Source of the DNA: Falciphora oryzae
Taxonomy: Eukaryota > Ascomycota > Sordariomycetes > Magnaporthales > Magnaporthaceae
Length of the DNA stretch: 18,753 nt
Direction: 5' to 3'
NCBI GenBank assembly: GCA_000733355.1
Contig: JNVV01000120.1
Location: forward strand, 1-18,753
Below the pieces are notes generated by a model that was not told the origin of the DNA, did no database searches, and was given only the letters and a program-made list of their open reading frames with translations. How positions within the stretch are numbered: position 1 is the first letter of the stretch; every line of letters begins with the position of its first letter. Positions 17,671-18,753 of this stretch are shown here, one piece after another. The translations under genes and the position numbers were made by a program.

Positions 17671-17842
17671 TGTCACACGGAAGAACCTGTAGACTCACCT
17701 AATCGGCCCCACAAAAGGTCCGGGAACCGGTATAGGTGCCCAACGGCCCCGAGGCCCAAAGGCCGAAGGCCGGAAGGGCAGTGTGAATCATGTACTCGAT
17801 ACTTCGCACGGATCACAGGGTGGTTTATATAAACCCTGCTAT
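17671..17842 (+). mobile_element. LTR of the same family, 5' part (copy 2)
   Basis: It begins TGTCACACGGAAGAACC against ctttg of the pogo transposase and aligns with the first copy through gaatcatgtactcgatactt, the TATA box and aaaccctg. It stops at ctat (17842), where a further copy begins. It has diverged more from copy 1 in the GC-rich middle than copy 3 has. Confidence 0.88.
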
Positions 17843-17940
17843 TGTCACACGGAAGAACCCGTGGACCTAACTAGTCGGCATCACGAGTCGGCCTCACGGA
17901 GGGTCGAAGACCCGCATAGGCGGTCAACGGCCCTAAGGCC
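17843..17940 (+). mobile_element. LTR of the same family nested in copy 2 (copy 3, truncated)
   Basis: It starts TGTCACACGG directly after the TATA region of copy 2 and is almost identical to the first 100 bp of copy 1. Similarity stops after aaggcc at 17940, where a different element begins. Confidence 0.85.
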
Positions 17941-18753
17941 GTGATCGGCAGCCACGACGGTGACCGCCACGGCCGTGGCGGAGGTACGAGCAGTGCTGCA
18001 GGGGGGGGTTAGGTACCGGTAGGGATGACCCCCAGTTGGCCACCGTCCGCCAACAAGCTCAAACTGTGTCAAAAGCGGGGTTTTCGCCGCTGTTTTGAGG
18101 GGGAGGGCCATCCAGTCGGCTCTCGATACGACACAACATCATCGACCTGCATCTGCACGCTAGAATTAGCCCAATTTATTACAAAAAAGATGTCTTTTGA
18201 TTCCCAGGCAACGGAAGTCGACGGCGGCGTTGTTGATACTATTCCCAACTCCTAAACAGTGACGGCGGCGTTGGTCCAGCAGTAGGTTCATCTGGCGCAC
18301 GCCCTCTTCCTCCCCGCAAAATTGCGCTAAATAAAGAATAAAGATAACAGTGACTATTATCGTCACCCTAACGTTATCGGGATTGGGGTCCATGGCGGGC
18401 ATATTGGGAATAGCTTCCTTTTTGCTAATAGATTTGCAAAAACGGATACAGCAAGCGGCACGGCGCCGCCGCCACCCCATTTTCATATCGTGATCGAAGC
18501 AGTGCAAGAACAAAGGCCTGAGCCAATTTTGACTGTACCGCTAGTAAAAATTAGGCTTAGATTTGGCCTGAAACGCCTCCTCGCAAGCTGGGTACTTCAT
18601 CTAACCCCTGTCAGTCCTCTCTCATCGTGGCGGACGCTGAAAACCTTGTTTAGGTGCGGGGTTCCAGCCAAAAACGGTTAGGCCTGTCGAGATAAAATGA
18701 AATACCCCTGTCTCTTGGCGTCCGCCACGGTGGTGGCGGACACGACCGTGGCT
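17941..18753. mobile_element. DNA element with palindromic terminal inverted repeats (right end at or beyond window edge)
   Basis: 17950-17982 (agccacg...ccgtggcgga) and the reverse complement of 18721-18753 match at most of 33 positions, including blocks agccacg, ccgccac and ccgtggcgga. Each end also folds on itself: ccgccacggccgtggcgg at 17964-17981 is a perfect palindrome, and 18720-18741 is gtccgccac/gtggcggac around ggtg. The element interrupts LTR copy 3. Inside, only a 115-codon minus-strand frame (18166-18513, ending DFRCLGIKRHLFCNKLG) is notable; it might be a transposase remnant but I cannot assign it. It is probably non-autonomous. Confidence 0.55.

Overview
The window reads as gene-poor, transposon-rich chromosomal DNA from a filamentous ascomycete, most likely a Sordariomycete and perhaps Hypocreales. 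The order is inferred from family content only. Supporting features are spliceosomal introns of about 95-120 bp, a Pth11-like rhodopsin-domain membrane protein, a heterokaryon-incompatibility (HET) protein tail, a cysteine-rich chitinase/killer-toxin-like gene, a Hop-like MULE, a pogo/Fot1-type transposase and several LTR families. There are no bacterial-style operons.

Layout. 1-92 is the 3' end of a retroelement that recurs at 9766-9857. 124-657 and 3588-4242 are two halves of one cysteine-rich chitinase-type gene, split by a 2,922-bp MULE (658-3579). The MULE has perfect 43-bp terminal inverted repeats, an 8-bp target duplication and a transposase full of TAA/TAG stops. A second MULE end (4485-4668) abuts a HET-protein C-terminus (4669-6053) that has lost its 5' part. 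6054-6905 has no gene I can name. 6992-7924 is the one clearly intact gene: a 310-aa secreted precursor with repeated Kex2-type KR sites that would release several small peptides, most with a C-X4-C cysteine pair. It is followed by a T-rich tract with a GCTTTT microsatellite.

8523-9857 stacks an LTR-like element, a Gypsy-type pol tail with 3' LTR, and the second copy of the window-start repeat. That repeat cuts off the N-lobe of a protein-kinase relic (9888-10525). A minus-strand, four-exon, seven-helix Pth11-like receptor occupies 11061-12719 but carries an early stop and one splice-phase conflict. 12720-14953 and 15204-16660 hold no recognisable genes and flank a second LTR-like copy with a 5-bp target duplication (14954-15203). 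16694-17670 is a pogo-type transposase split by a perfect solo LTR. Two more copies of that LTR are nested in one another, and a final DNA element with palindromic ends begins at about 17941 and reaches the window edge.

The genes do not form a pathway. Most host genes are relics whose breaks coincide with element insertions, and the in-frame stops fit C-to-T change at CpA, as expected from repeat-induced point mutation. The best candidate for something new is the multi-peptide Kex2-type precursor. It shows pheromone-like processing signals but core peptides I do not recognise, and no DUF3328/UstY-type cyclase gene is visible beside it.
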